The position numbers and the translations under genes were made by a program. Shown one piece after another: positions 1 through 11,600 of a DNA stretch of 64,000 bases. Within the stretch, counting starts at the first letter, position 1. Each line of letters begins with the position of its first letter. The notes under the pieces were generated by a model that made no database searches, was not told where the DNA came from, and saw only the letters and a program-made list of their open reading frames with translations. Source of the stretch: Colius striatus (Eukaryota > Chordata > Aves > Coliiformes > Coliidae); contig NC_084771.1 in NCBI RefSeq assembly GCF_028858725.1, positions 7,964,915 through 8,028,914 on the forward strand. Reading direction: 5' to 3'.

Positions 1-465
1 GAGGCAGCAGGACAAAGCTGACTTGCACGGCCTTGCAGCTGTTTGTTTTTTCCTCATCTCTATCTATGAATCTTCTTCACAGTAAAATGTGTCTCTAGAC
101 TATCTACCACACAAGTACCTATAGACTACAGAAGTTCATGTTAAGTTTAATGTAAGTAAAAACTCAAGCAGTGACACTAAAAATGACAAGAGCCATGTGG
201 GTTCCCTGGCTTGAGTTTTCCCAAAATGTGGGGCTGTGAGGACACTGCTCAGATGGCTTTTTCTGGACTGTTTGTGAGCATTCCTGTAAAACACTGCACT
301 TCTCATCGGAAGTGTGGAGGGGAGGAGAGCCTACCCCTTAGAGCAGAGCATTGCAGACTCCAGCTGCTGTATCCTGTCTAATATCCTGGCACCAGTGGTT
401 TTAGCACACACACTAGCCCAAGTTTTCTCCTGTGTTATAACCTCCAATGCCTGTGTCCTCCCAAG

Positions 466-595
466 GAGTGCCCAGATAGCAGATCTCCAGCAGAAGCTCT
501 TGGATGCAGACAATGGGGATCGTGCAAAGCAACGTTGGGACAGTATTGCAACAATTCTGGAAGCTAAATGTGCTTTGAAGTATCTCCTTGGAGAG
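466..595 (+). CDS. KIF4A: KIF4A coding exon a (stalk coiled coil)
   Basis: Encodes [10 protein letters not shown] to ALKYLLGE, a conserved stalk segment. The acceptor is AG at 464-465 and the donor is GTAAGC at 596. The exon's first base completes an Arg codon begun in an upstream exon outside the window. Confidence 0.9.
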
Positions 596-3500
596 GTAAG
601 CTTTGGATTTCCCTCTTTTATCTCTAAAAACAAAGGCCCTGAGTCTGCTTAGCCAGGAAGGAAAGGAAGGGGCTGACAGCAGAAGCTGTCTGCACTCTTG
701 TACTGGCTGAAGTTTCTTTTAATCAGAAATGGTGAGGGAAAATGTTCTCCTGTACAACACACAACTTGAGGGCATGACACCCAAACACAGGCAAGAGGGA
801 AATGAAAAAGAGATGGGTCAGAGGTATCAGCTAAAGCTGTGCTTGTAGAATCCTTACCTTGGAATAGTGAAAGGGAAGAGGCCAATGTCAGAAGAGAAGA
901 GAAAGATATACCTAAAATACTTCCTGCACAAGCAGAGATTCTGCAGCTCTGAGGTCAGAGAGGAGGCAGTGGGATGGATGTTGGAATGGGAGGAGCTTGA
1001 ACAAAGTTGAGAGCAGGAATTGGACTAACATGGAATGAAAGACAAAGCAACTGAATGGCAGTCACATGTTGGTCCCTGGTGCTTGGCAGTTAAAGGAGAG
1101 TGAAGGAGAGCATTCATTGTTGAGGTCTTCTGCAATAACCAGATTTAAATCAGATTAATCTAGAAGGGTTAACAAGACCCCCTGCTCTCTGCTCTGCACT
1201 TCTTGCTGGTTGTCAGGCCAGCTCCAGGCCTCTCATCTAGTCTCCTTGTTACTGATGGCCAGGACAGTGCTTAGGGTGGCTTGAAGCGAGAAAGAAATGC
1301 TTCCCTGTTGGACTGGCCGCCTGTCTGTCCCAACAGCCATTCTGAAGCATGGAACTCATCATCCCAAGCAATCATCTTGCTTTTGTCTTTTAGCTGGTCT
1401 CCTCAAAGGTGCAGAACAGCAAGGTGGAGAGCAGCCTCCAGCAGAGCAAAGCCAACTGTTCAGATTTGCAAAATGTGCTGGTGGAAGAGAGAAACTACAG
1501 AACAGAGATGGAAGCTGAGTTCCAAAATCAGCTGTTGGTGCAGGAGCAGCAACACCAGGAAAAGGTAAAATCATACATGATAGAAATCTGGAGAGCTCCT
1601 GGCTCTTGAGACTGACTCACAGCTAATTCAGAGGCAAGGTGCCAAAGCCAATCTGTGGCTGTGTGTCTGACCAAGGTTTGTTAGACTCTTGCAGACAGTT
1701 ACCAAAAGCCCAAGCAATGAGGGGGCCTCATCTGCTGTGCTCTGCAAGCTGCTTCACTTAATGCAGTTGTGCAGTGCTTTAAGTGAGGCTGTCACAGCTG
1801 AGCATGAGAGAACTTGTGAGGTGGATCAGGGCAGAATCCTGCTGGAAGTGACAGAAAGAAGCTTTATGAAGTTGAGGCTTTTCATGCCTGGGCTGCCAGA
1901 TGTCTCTGTAGGAGTTCACACCTCTTTGCTGTCTTCACTGGTTCTTAGATTCTGTACCTGCTCAGCCAAATCCAGCAAAAAGAAGCAGCAGAGGAGAAGC
2001 TGGAAGAGTCACAGAATGGGACAGAGAAGCAGGAGTGCCTCAAGTTCCAGGTCTGCAGGGGGCTGGGGGTGGGTGGGTATGCTCCTCAGGGCTACCTGCT
2101 GCCTGGAGCAGGAGCTTTAGAGAGAGGAAGGGGCAGAAGGACCGAGAGCATTTCCCTTTGTAGCTGAGATTTGCCGTGTTTATGTGTATCTGATGGAAGA
2201 TCCATCAGAGAGAAACCCCCAGGCTCATTCCAACCTGTGTGGCAGCTCTCCTCTGCAGCCAACTGCAGTGAGACTGAGCAGCTCATACAAACCTCTCCTG
2301 TGCTCAGAGCACGTTTAAGTGGGGTGGTCAGTGTTACTAATCCTCTGCTGAGCACAGCTCCACGTGCTGTCAGCAATGGAACAGCTTTCCCTTGCTCTTA
2401 TAAACACCTGACAAGCTGCACCTTGTCTTGCCACTAAGAAATGAGTGGTGTGGCAGGCTCCTGGGTGAGGGCGTGGTCAGTGATGCATTAAAGCAAGAGC
2501 AGTCCTGGGTGCACCTAATTTGGAGACAAGCCTTAGAAACAGAGGGAGTTTCAGCTCTTAAAATGGTCCTTCTGAAAGGGTCATGTTCTCTCAGCTGTAG
2601 TGACAGAGTTATGCATGAACCAGGGTGGAGGCAGCAATGATTTTCCTGATTAGTCAGAGCTCATCTCCTGATGGAGAAAACAGAGAAGCCCCTTTGGATC
2701 TTTCTTGCAAGATCAAACAGCAATCTGTCCCAGACATAAGCCTGAGGCTTTCCTCTTGCCTTGCCAACAGGAGGAAGAGCTGGAGAAAATGAAGGAGAAG
2801 AACCAGGAACTTCTCCGGGAAAATGACATGCTGAAACAGGTAGAGATCTGTACACACAGGCCTCAGAGCCCCTTGGCCCTTGGGATGATGCAGGTTGCAG
2901 AGGTGACTTTGTTGTGTCTCCCTACAGAAGCTGCTGCTCCTGGAAATTGCCAGTGGGCAGAAGCTGCAGCGCATTTGGCAAACGCCACCCGAGTCCCCAG
3001 ACTCTCCCTTCGACTATATCCCACCCAAAGTAAGGCTTCTGGGTCCCACCTTCCAGGCTTTTGCTCTCCCTGGCTTCTCTTCTCTTCATTATCTTGGTTT
3101 CTCTCCTGCCCAAGGTACTTTTTACAAGGCATTTTGTTCTGCCTGTTGCAGTGGGGCTGGCTGGGCTGTGTTTCAGACAGCCCTGGCTTCTGTGCTCACA
3201 GCACTTCTGAGACTGGCCTGCACTGGTTTGCAGCCTTAAAGAGACAGACCAACCCCCAAACCTGTTTCCTCAGTCTCATTACGTCTGTCTGTAATATCAG
3301 TAATGTCTCTGTGGCATTTCCAGCCTCTGAATCATGGAGCAAGGCACCTGTCATCAAAGACTGTAACCCTGGCTTTGCCAGAGAGCCAAATCTTAGTGCT
3401 GGGAGGAGGAAATGGTCTAAAACTGCTTTGCCAAGGCCCTGCCAAATCACTGATTTCCCAGGCACTTGCCAACTGTGCCCTTGTACAGTCTCTAGCAGCT

Positions 3501-6500
3501 TACACTGGCAGATTGAATCCCTCACAGCTTGATCTTTTGTCTCCTCCCTAAGCCTACCTCCTCCTTGTCTCTCAGGGGAAGGGGCTGTGCTGGTGGGACT
3601 CCCAAGAGCCTGTAAACCCCCCCCAACCCTCCCAATTTCTGTGTGTAGCCAAAGACTCGTCGGCAAACAACAGCAAAACCCCAGGCACCAACCCTAGAGA
3701 TGAATGTGGCTGAGCTGTTTTCTGACTCAGGGGACTCTGGAGAGGAGAAGGAGGATGCAGACTGGGTTCCAGTAAAAGCAGCCAAAGTGGCAAAGAAAAG
3801 CACGACAGGGGTAAGACCCAGTTACCTCTCACTTGTTCTGCCCTGTTAGAGACTCACTGGGCTGGACCCTGGGGGTGTGCAGAGACACAGGGAGCTTGCA
3901 GAGTCTCTGCTGTTGCTCCAGAAAGCCTCTGTGTGACAGTGCTGCTGGCACTGCTTGTTTGTCACCTCAGACAGAGCAGAGGTTGCCAGTCATCAGCAGC
4001 ACCTTCCTAAGTAGTTTCTAATTGGACAAGTCAGCTTCTAGCACAAAGGAGACATGTTGTGTCCTGCTGCCTGTGGCTGGGCTGGCCTGTGTTTGACAGC
4101 AGCAAAACAGGGAGCCCTATCAGCAGCCTTGTTCCTTCATGGAACCTCTTCTAGGGGGAGAAGAAAAGGGATGGCCTGTCCTGTGTCCCTTTGAACTGCT
4201 CCTGGTGGGGTGCAATGTGGCTCTGGGTTCTGACAGAGGCCTCAACTTCCATCTTCTGTTTGTATCACTCTGAGCCCAAAGCTTCAGCCTCCTGTGCAGT
4301 CAGTGGGGATGGAAGAGGTGATTTGGAACATCCTGACCACGAGTCACTGAGCCCACAGGCCTCTCTGGGCTTGAATTGCTCTGGAGTTAGACCTCCACTG
4401 TGAGCCAGAGGGTTCTTCCCCTCTCACAGATTCCACCTGAGTGGCTGTGAAAATGCTGCAGTTCCCACAGGATTTCAGCAAGTTTAAGGACTTGCTTCAG
4501 ATCCTTCCACTGGAGCTTGTCAGGCTGAGAAACTGAGTTACAGCACTGGTGTGGTTTGGAGAGTTCTCCTGGGCCATGTTGCAGGAAGGAGGGTTTGTGC
4601 TTCACAAGGGCTCTTCTGAGTTGCTTTAGGTAGCCCCGTGGGACTCCAGGGCAGGTCCCTGCTCAGTTCAGCTGAAGGCTGGAGCAGCTGATCCGTGGGA
4701 GCTGCTGCTGCCTCCTGTCCTGGCCTAGCAGAGTCTCCCTGGCCTGATGCTTTGTGGCTAAGTTGAGTTTCCTCAAGGCACAGTGCCTCAGGTTTGCCTC
4801 CTGCTGCACAAATGTGAGCTCATTTTGGATAACCTGAAGTCAGGGCTGGAGTAAGTGAAGCTGCTTTTCTTGAGGTGGAAAGACCTTATTTCTTTCCTGG
4901 GCTGCAGCACAGAGAGTGACACAAGCTGAAGCTGGTGGCAGTTTGGGGGTGATGCTGTCCTTTGGATTGCTTCAGGTGTTGGCAGCTGGGGCAATCCAAG
5001 TGCAGTCTGCCCCAAAGCAGAGCTCTTTCTGTACAGCCCCTCTTCTCTCCCCCAGTGCTCCTGCAAGGGCTGGTGTGCCAACAGGCAGTGTGGCTGCAGG
5101 AAGCAGAAGGTGGGCTGTGCCGAGGGCTGCAGCTGCGACTCTGCCAGGTGCAGGAACAGAGACCCTGGGGTCCCGGTGAGTAGTGCCAGGGCCTGCAGCC
5201 CCAGCCCTGCCCAGGGGGCTCAGGGGGGAGCTGGCTGCACCCAGCAGCAGTTCTGCCACCACACTTTGTGTGGTTCAAGCTCCTGCATGTTTCTGAAGCT
5301 ACAGTTCAGTGTTTATCTGCAGTTCTCGACTGCAGCACCAGCCACTAGCTCCAGGCACAGATAACTGGGAAATGTCCTGAGTGACGTGGGCTGCAGTTGC
5401 CCCAGGGGAGGCTCAGACTGGGGCTGAGGCAGAACTGTTTCCCTGAGAGGGGTGTCAGCCCCTGTGCCAGGCTGCCCAGGGAGCTGGGGGAGTGCCCAGC
5501 CCTGGAGGGATACCAAAGCCCTGGAGCTGAGGTGCTGAGGGCCAGGGGGTAGTGCTGGGCTGGGCAGGGTGGGGACTGCAGCAGCTTCAGGGGCTTTTCT
5601 AACCAAAATGACTCTGTAATCTGCCAGTTGTCAGCCCTGAGGCTGCAGACAGACAATTGAAGTCTTTTTTTTGCCCTTAGTAAACAAAGTACATCTTTAG
5701 CTCATGGCACAAACCCAGAACTCACTTCCAGACAGTCTGTTGTGTTTTAAGGCATGGAAGGGATGGTTTGGGGAGGGGATTGCAGCATCAGGGAAGGTTC
5801 TTGGGCCACTGCTGTTCATTTGGTCTCATGCTATAAAAGCCTGCCTTAGTCTTGGGTCTTGGAGGTTTGAAGCAGAGACTTCCCCCAAGAATTCTTTAAC
5901 TGCTGCCTGACAGAGCATCCAGCAGCATCCAGCACCTTGTGCTGTGAATTACCTTGGAAAGGGACAGAAGGTGGTGTAGGGCCCCCTCAGCTGCTGGAGG
6001 AGGAGGGGTGGGCGTTGCAGAAGTGATTCATGGAGTGTTGCCCCCTCAGGATGCCACACTGGGAGAGGACAAGGTGAAGGACTTAGATGATTCCTTCAAG
6101 CTCGAGGACCCCACTGAAGTGACTGAAGGAGAGACCTTCTTTAAGCCCGTGTGTGTCGCACCAACTGCAAAGGTACTGCCTCAGCTCCCCTCCTTCAGAG
6201 CTCCTGAAACCCCCCCAGGATGAGATGCTGCTGGAAAGCTTTGGGCAGGCTCCAGCTGCCAAACCAGCTTCTGGTTCTGAGGCTGGGTTCTTAAGCTTTC
6301 ATGCTAAACCTGTTTCTTTCCAGCACAGCTGGATTCCCTCAATCCCCACGTACCCTCTGCTCACCATCCCCAGGGCTGGGGCTTCCTGCTCAGCCCATGA
6401 CCTTGCCCTTTGAGTTTTGACTTGAGTAAAGAAATGAGGCAGCTCTTCGTGTTGGCCTGGCAGCTTCTGGCCAACTCCACTATTGTCTTCCTTGCTTTTC

Positions 6501-6692
6501 TGACAGGTCCTGAAAGACATCACAGAGCAAGATGTGCTCCTGAAGAAGCCCAGCACTCCTGCTTCCTGCCTGGTGAGGGATGAAGAGGCCCAGGAGAACC
6601 AGATGCCTTTTGTAAAGAAGAAGAAGAGAATGCTGAGCAGCAACACCAGCTTCTTCTCAGGTTGCACCCCTATTAAAGAGGAGTTTGACTGA
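466..6692 (+). CDS. KIF4A: KIF4A chromokinesin, C-terminal part (gene continues left of window)
   Basis: Kinesin-4 family plus-end motor that binds chromosome arms and, with PRC1, the anaphase midzone, limiting microtubule length. Nine exons were joined: 466-595, 1394-1564, 1949-2050, 2771-2839, 2928-3029, 3649-3810, 5056-5175, 6050-6172 and 6507-6692. They give about 387 C-terminal residues. All introns are GT-AG; the first exon begins on the last base of a codon and all later junctions are phase 0. The product runs from the end of the coiled-coil stalk ([16 protein letters not shown]) through a short acidic stretch and a cysteine-rich domain (CSCKGWC, then CGC, GC, CSC and C) to a tail with [13 protein letters not shown], a KKKK basic patch and NTSFFSGC. 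These blocks match the family in order and spacing. The motor domain is outside the window. In mammals KIF4B is a retrocopy, so this intron-bearing gene is KIF4A. Confidence 0.95.
1394..1564 (+). CDS. KIF4A: KIF4A coding exon b (stalk coiled coil)
   Basis: 57 codons, [14 protein letters not shown] to QEQQHQEK. Phase 0 at both ends, donor GTAAAA. The heptad-rich, Glu/Gln-rich composition continues the coiled coil. Confidence 0.92.
1949..2050 (+). CDS. KIF4A: KIF4A coding exon c (stalk coiled coil)
   Basis: 34 codons, [17 protein letters not shown] to CLKFQ. Phase 0 at both ends, acceptor TTCTTAG. No ORF of useful length covers it, so it was found by matching the KIF4 stalk. Confidence 0.88.
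2771..2839 (+). CDS. KIF4A: KIF4A coding exon d (stalk coiled coil)
   Basis: 23 codons, [15 protein letters not shown] to MLKQ. Phase 0 at both ends, flanked by CAACAG and GTAGAG. Confidence 0.9.
2928..3029 (+). CDS. KIF4A: KIF4A coding exon e (end of stalk)
   Basis: 34 codons, [13 protein letters not shown] to SPFDYIPPK. It ends in the conserved SPDS(S/P)F(E/D)Y(V/I)PPK block that closes the KIF4 coiled coil. Donor GTAAGG. Confidence 0.9.
3649..3810 (+). CDS. KIF4A: KIF4A coding exon f (acidic linker)
   Basis: 54 codons. A basic start (PKTRRQT) is followed by an acidic run ([14 protein letters not shown]) and a lysine-rich end. This corresponds to the acidic segment just before the cysteine-rich domain in KIF4A and is the least conserved exon in the set. 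Confidence 0.85.
5056..5175 (+). CDS. KIF4A: KIF4A coding exon g (cysteine-rich iron-sulphur domain)
   Basis: 40 codons carrying cysteines at exon residues 1, 3, 7, 12, 14, 21, 25, 27 and 32. This CxC-type cluster is reported to hold an Fe-S cluster in KIF4A and contributes to chromatin binding. The spacing matches the human protein except that human has CCC where this exon has C-S-C. Confidence 0.95.
6050..6172 (+). CDS. KIF4A: KIF4A coding exon h (tail)
   Basis: 41 codons containing [12 protein letters not shown] and FFKPVC, a strongly conserved tail block. Phase 0 at both ends. Confidence 0.95.
6507..6692 (+). CDS. KIF4A: KIF4A last coding exon with stop
   Basis: 61 codons plus TGA at 6690-6692. 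It carries a basic patch (VKKKKRM) that may act as a nuclear localisation signal, then [11 protein letters not shown] as in other KIF4A tails. Confidence 0.95.
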   Translation, partial: VLKDITEQDVLLKKPSTPASCLVRDEEAQENQMPFVKKKKRMLSSNTSFFSGCTPIKEEFD

Positions 6693-7285
6693 CAAGCCCA
6701 GAAGCTGCCCTGTGCCTGGGTTGTGTTGTGCCTCTCTCAGCCTGTTGCTGGTGCTGGTTTAGGTGTGTTGGCATCTCTTGCTGCAGCCCCAGCCGGGTGC
6801 CGGTGGTGCCCCACAGCTGCTTCCCTCAGCAAGGGCCTCAAACACTAGTTCCTGTTAGATTGTGTCCAGTTCTTTGTAAATATTTCCGTGTTGTGGGGCC
6901 TGGGCTGAGACTCTGCATTTCTGTAGCGAGGGGAGGTGGTTCAGCCAGGCTGCTCCTTCCAGCTGCCTTCCCCGCTCTGAGCTGTGAACACGTTGGGTAC
7001 TGTTGCATCCGTGACCTTGAAAGGACTTTGCATTTGCACTGAACTGTGGCCACTGTCTCTCACAACAGCACCAGCACCTCTTTGGCCCTGGGAGCCCTGC
7101 TGGTGCTGGGGAGGGAGGAGGCAGAGGCCTGGCGTTTTAAACCAGCCCCCAGCCATGAAAGGGGGGGTCAGTGCTCCTTGGGGGACACGACCTTGTTCCA
7201 TGAAGTTAGAAACTGGCTGCCTCGGGCCAGTGTAGGAATTTTAAGTTGATTTTGTAATGTTAATAAAGTAACTCCTCCAACAACT
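6693..7285 (+). other. KIF4A: KIF4A 3' UTR
   Basis: About 0.6 kb between the stop codon and a canonical AATAAA at 7262-7267. The cleavage point is inferred to lie 12-25 bases after the hexamer. No conserved element was recognised inside. Confidence 0.8.
7262..7267 (+). promoter_or_regulatory. KIF4A: KIF4A polyadenylation signal AATAAA
   Basis: First canonical hexamer downstream of the KIF4A stop codon. A second plus-strand AATAAA at 7924-7929 could give a longer 3' UTR approaching the end of TAF9B. Confidence 0.8.
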
Positions 7286-7289
7286 CCCT

Positions 7290-8245
7290 TCTGCTTTCTT
7301 ATGTACAAGGCCCTCCCTCAGGTGCTCTGGGCTCAAAGCTGTGCAGCAGGGCCTGTGCTGCTGCCCCTGGGGCTGCCTCCAACTCTTTTTTTTCTCTCAC
7401 ACCATACTCCAAAACCAGCCCCAACCAGCCCCTGCTGCTTTCCTTTCCCCTCCGTCCCCCTCTCTCATGATTTTGGAGTTGCATGATGCAGAAACAGTAA
7501 CTTTTTTCCCCCCTCTGAGGCTGCTGCTGCCAGCTCAGCTCTCTCCTCTGAGCAGGCCCAGGCTCTGTTGGTCCTGGGAGCCCCTGTGCTTGCTCTGGCG
7601 TCAGGGCCTGTGTGGTTTTGCACAGGAGCTGCTCAGCTCTGCCTTTAATGAACAGCACAAGGCTACTGTATTTTTTCTCCTCCCTGCTGCAAAGGCCTGT
7701 GCCTGTGCAGCAGGAGCAGGGTTTGTACTGACAGACTGTTGTTCAGACTCGTTTGCTGTAAAGAGAAACTGGAAATGCAAAGGCTGGGTGGGCAGATTTG
7801 GTGTAGAAATGCCCCCTGTGCCCCAGCTGCAGCACAGAATCCTCTGCACAGCCACCCTGGCTGCTGAGGCCTGCCTGGCTTCCTCACAGCTAAAGGAAGT
7901 GCTGAGGGGCTCTTTGGGTGCAAATAAACATCAGGTCTGGGCTGGGATTTCCTCTCCTCTGCCTATTGAGCTGTGGCACTGGGGCAGGCACAAAGGGAGG
8001 CAGTGGAGTGATGGAAGGCTGTGGTGCCTGTGCTCTCCAGCACCTCCTCCTCTGCCCCCTGGCTGCGTTTTCACTGCCAAGAGAAAAAAATCCCCTGGCC
8101 CTGCCCCAGGACATCACTGTGTGTGACTCACACAGCAAATGGATGTCAGGCAAACCCAGGAGGTTCCCCAGCCCCTCCCAGCCCAGGCAGGCCTCTGCCA
8201 TCACTCCAAAGGAAGCTGTCACACCACTCCAGTGTTCTGTACAAA
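7290..8245. other. short intergenic spacer between convergent KIF4A and TAF9B 3' ends
   Basis: GC-rich single-copy-looking DNA with no splice-consistent coding exon on either strand. Long open frames here have no recognisable protein character. Confidence 0.6.
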
Positions 8246-8250
8246 CTGCT

Positions 8251-8256
8251 TTTACT
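8251..8256 (-). promoter_or_regulatory. TAF9B: candidate TAF9B polyadenylation signal (AGTAAA variant)
   Basis: Read on the minus strand this is AGTAAA, a common weaker variant, about 270 bases after the TAF9B stop. I saw no canonical minus-strand AATAAA closer, so this is the best candidate but is not certain. Confidence 0.45.
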
Positions 8257-8527
8257 TGGCACAAGCAGCTCCTGGCTCAGCAGGGCCAGGGCTGGCACAA
8301 ACAGGGACAGAAGAGGAGCAGAGACACTTCTCCTGTGTAACCACACACAGTGCTCGCTGCTGCCCGGGCTCTGAAGGCACCACAGGCTGCTGGAAGGACT
8401 GAGGGGCTTTGTCAGCTCTCACTGCACCCCCCAGCCCACAGAGTCAGAGTATTTACACACCCTCACCCTGCTCACAACCTCCTGGCAGCAGCCTGCCCAA
8501 GCCCCTGGGGATCCCTGCACAGCCCCT

Positions 8528-8694
8528 TCACAGGTTGTCGTAGTCATCGTCGTCCTCGTGCTTCCTCTTCAGGGGGTTGGACTCGCTGGCTGCATTCTGG
8601 GATGGCACCATGTTTGTGGTAATGAGAATGTTCTTGGGGCCAATTAACGAGGGATTAATCAGGACATTCTGAACTGTGGGGGTAGTTGGGGTGG
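8528..8694 (-). CDS. TAF9B: TAF9B last coding exon with stop
   Basis: (A)[18 protein letters not shown] to DDDDYDNL and TGA. Basic KRK is followed by an acidic tail. Confidence 0.95.
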
Positions 8695-11600
8695 CTGTGA
8701 AGGAAAAATGTGGAATGAAACAGTTCTTCCCACACTGGGGCAGAAAACTGCCACCACCAGCCACGTGCCCTCAGTGTCCCTGTGGCAGTGAGTGAGGGGC
8801 CCAGCACTGAACACAGCCCTGGAGCTGCAGCCTCCCCAGGGCCCAGCACAGGGGACAATCCCTGCCCTGCTCCTGCTCCTGAGGAGCCCCAGAAGATGAG
8901 CAACACTAAACACCAGAAAGGTGCAGCAAATTCCCCCCCTCCTGATGCCAGCTGCAGCTCTGCCCTGCTGCAGAGGAGCCCGAGGGGCTGCTGCCAGCTG
9001 CTCTGTACTTTACCTGCCTTTGCTGCCTGGGACGAGGGGATCTGCACCGTGAACCTCTGGCCCGTCAGCGACACCGGGGTGCCCACCTTTGCTGAGACTG
9101 ACACTGTCTGTGCTGAAGGGGTACCTGCAGGGCAGAGCAACCCAGCCAAAGAGAAAGAGGAAATGAATAGCTCTGGCTCTGGACTTGCAGCAATGGATCT
9201 GTGTCTCAAAGACCACCAGCAGCCTTTTTTATTAGGTTTCCCCCTCTGGCTGCTGTCAGACAACCCCGAGCTCAGGTGGCACCCCCCTTCCCCAGGGGCT
9301 CAGGCACACTGAGTCCCTCCTTTACCTCATAAAATCAACATGGGGAACCCCACCAGAGCTGTTTCCTACCTAAGGTAGGAGTGCTGGGCCTGCTGCTCAC
9401 AGCACCAACACTCAGGCGAGGGACTGTGATTCTTCCTGCCGTGGAGGAGACCTGTGGAGGCAACAGGGCTGCAACAATAGGGCCTGGCTGCAACAACAGA
9501 GCTTGTCTGCAACAACAGGGCCTGGCTGCAATCTCCCCTTAGGAAGGAAGCTCCCAATAGGAGAAAAAGAAATGCCCCTTGTACAACCCCCCAGAGAGCA
9601 GAGCACATGGGCTTGTGTGGCAGCAGGGCAGCCCACAGGTTCTCCATGCTGGGAACATCAGCAGTGTGAGGGGCTGAGCTGGCAAACTCACCCCAGCTTC
9701 TGCCCAAAAGACTGTTATAAGCAAGGCTGATGTAACAATGGTGTCATGAAACACAGCACTTCAATCCCCAGCCACTGTGCCCCCTTACCCCAGCTGCCAA
9801 GGCACAACCCACATCATACCTGCAGCAGGGAAACACACACAAGCCCCTCGTTTCCCCAGTTCCCTCTACAGCAGAGACAGCTGAGGTGTGAGCAGGCAGC
9901 ATCCTCTGGTATCTGCACCCAAACCTTCCTTTTGCCTTTGCAAACTGATACTCAGGTTTTTTCTGCTTTAAAGGCATTTTTGCTTGGGGGTGTCCTGCTG
10001 GAGAGCAGCTCCAGGAGAGAGCCCTGGGAGTGCTGGTTGGTAAGCTAACCCTGAGCCAGCCATATGCCCTCCTGGGCAGGAAGCCAATGGCATCCTGGGG
10101 GCATCAAGGAGAGTGTGAGAGCTTCTGCTGCCCCTCTGCTCTGCCCTGCTGGGGCCTCATCTGGAGTCCTGTGTCCAGTTCTGGGCTCCCCAGCTCCAGA
10201 GGGACAGGGAACTGCTGGAGAGAGGCCAGTGCAGGGCCACCAAGATGCTGAGGGGATGGGACATGTGTGTGAGGAGGAAAGGCTGTGGGACATGGGGCTG
10301 ACCTTTGAGCTCTGCAGGGCCCTTCCAACCCCCAGCATGCTGGGGCTCTGGGAAAACATGTGCAGGCACACTTCATAATGCACTCTGTGTTAGAAACTGT
10401 CAGTAAAGGTCCTGGTAAACCCTTAGAGACAGAATCACAGAGTGCTGGAGTGGCAGGGATGGGAAGGGACCTCTAAAGATCATCTCCATAACAGCCCCTG
10501 GCCTTGACTCAGACCCTCCTCTGACACGCAGAGCTCAGCTTTGGCCCTTCAGAGGTGTGCAAAACTAACTGCAACCAGATCCCTGACAAACAACAGGGCC
10601 AGGAGGTGAAGCCTTCCCTGCCTCGTGCCCTTACCTTCTTCTGCAAGGACTTGAGCCTGTAGTTGGGAGCTGTCAGGCAGTATCTGTCAGGGGGCAGCCT
10701 GGGCCCGGAGTACGGCTTGATGAGCGGCAGCGGCGTCTGGTTCTTCTGCCTCGCAATGTCTAACAGGAACTGCAGACACACAGTCACACCCCCTGCAGCC
10801 TCTGCCCCGGCCTGGGGCCCCCCAGCCAGCCCGACTCACGTCTCTGGGAGGTGGGGAGGTGAAGGACTGGTCTGTCCTGCACTGGATGGCCAGCCTCACG
10901 TCGTCCGCGTCCACGCTGGGTTTCTTGGCGTGGCTGGAGTAGATCTTGGCGTCCTCCAGGATGGTGGTCACATACCCTGGGGAAAACACAGCCTGGGAAA
11001 CCCTGCCCCTTCTGTAACCACAGGGAGAGAGCACTGCAAAGAGGTTACAACAGTATCTTTGGGCATTGGTACTCTGTGGTTAGAGCCAACGTTGAGGTGG
11101 TGTTGATGGAGCCAGGACAGGCCACGTGCTGCGCTGGAGGCTCCTCTGCCTCAGGGCTGGAGAGCGGCGTGATGAGGGCACTGCAGCACCTGCCTGTGAG
11201 GAAAGGCTGCGGGCCCTGGGGCTGCTCAGCCTGGGGAAGGCTGAGGGGGGAGCTCATTAACAGTTACAGACATCTGAATGGTGGGTGTCAGGAGAATGGG
11301 GCATCATTTTCTCTGCAGTGTGCAGTGACAAGACAAGGGGTGACGGGAAGAAGCTGGAACACAAACAGTTCCACTTCAACAAAAGGAAAAACTCTTTCCC
11401 TGCTGAGGTGAGGGAGCCCTGGCCCAGGCTGCCCAGGGAGGGTGTGGAGGCTCCTTCTCAGGAGGTTTCCAACCCCACCTGCACACGTTCCTGTGTCCCC
11501 TGAGCGAGGGGAACCTGCTGTAGCAGGGGCTGGAGCAGCTCTGCAGGGCTCTTCCCACCCTCACCATGCTTTGAGACCGTTACCAGCGGCCCCGCGGGCC

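Noticed and set aside
1-465. Possible further KIF4A exon before 466
   Set aside because: No frame in this stretch continues the stalk; it looks like intron.
2705-3532. 275-codon plus frame
   Set aside because: Runs through a KIF4A exon, an intron and part of another exon in a different frame; the true exons are 2771-2839 and 2928-3029.
7341-8126. 261-codon plus frame after KIF4A
   Set aside because: Downstream of the KIF4A poly(A) signal, Leu/Pro/Cys-rich with no recognisable domain.
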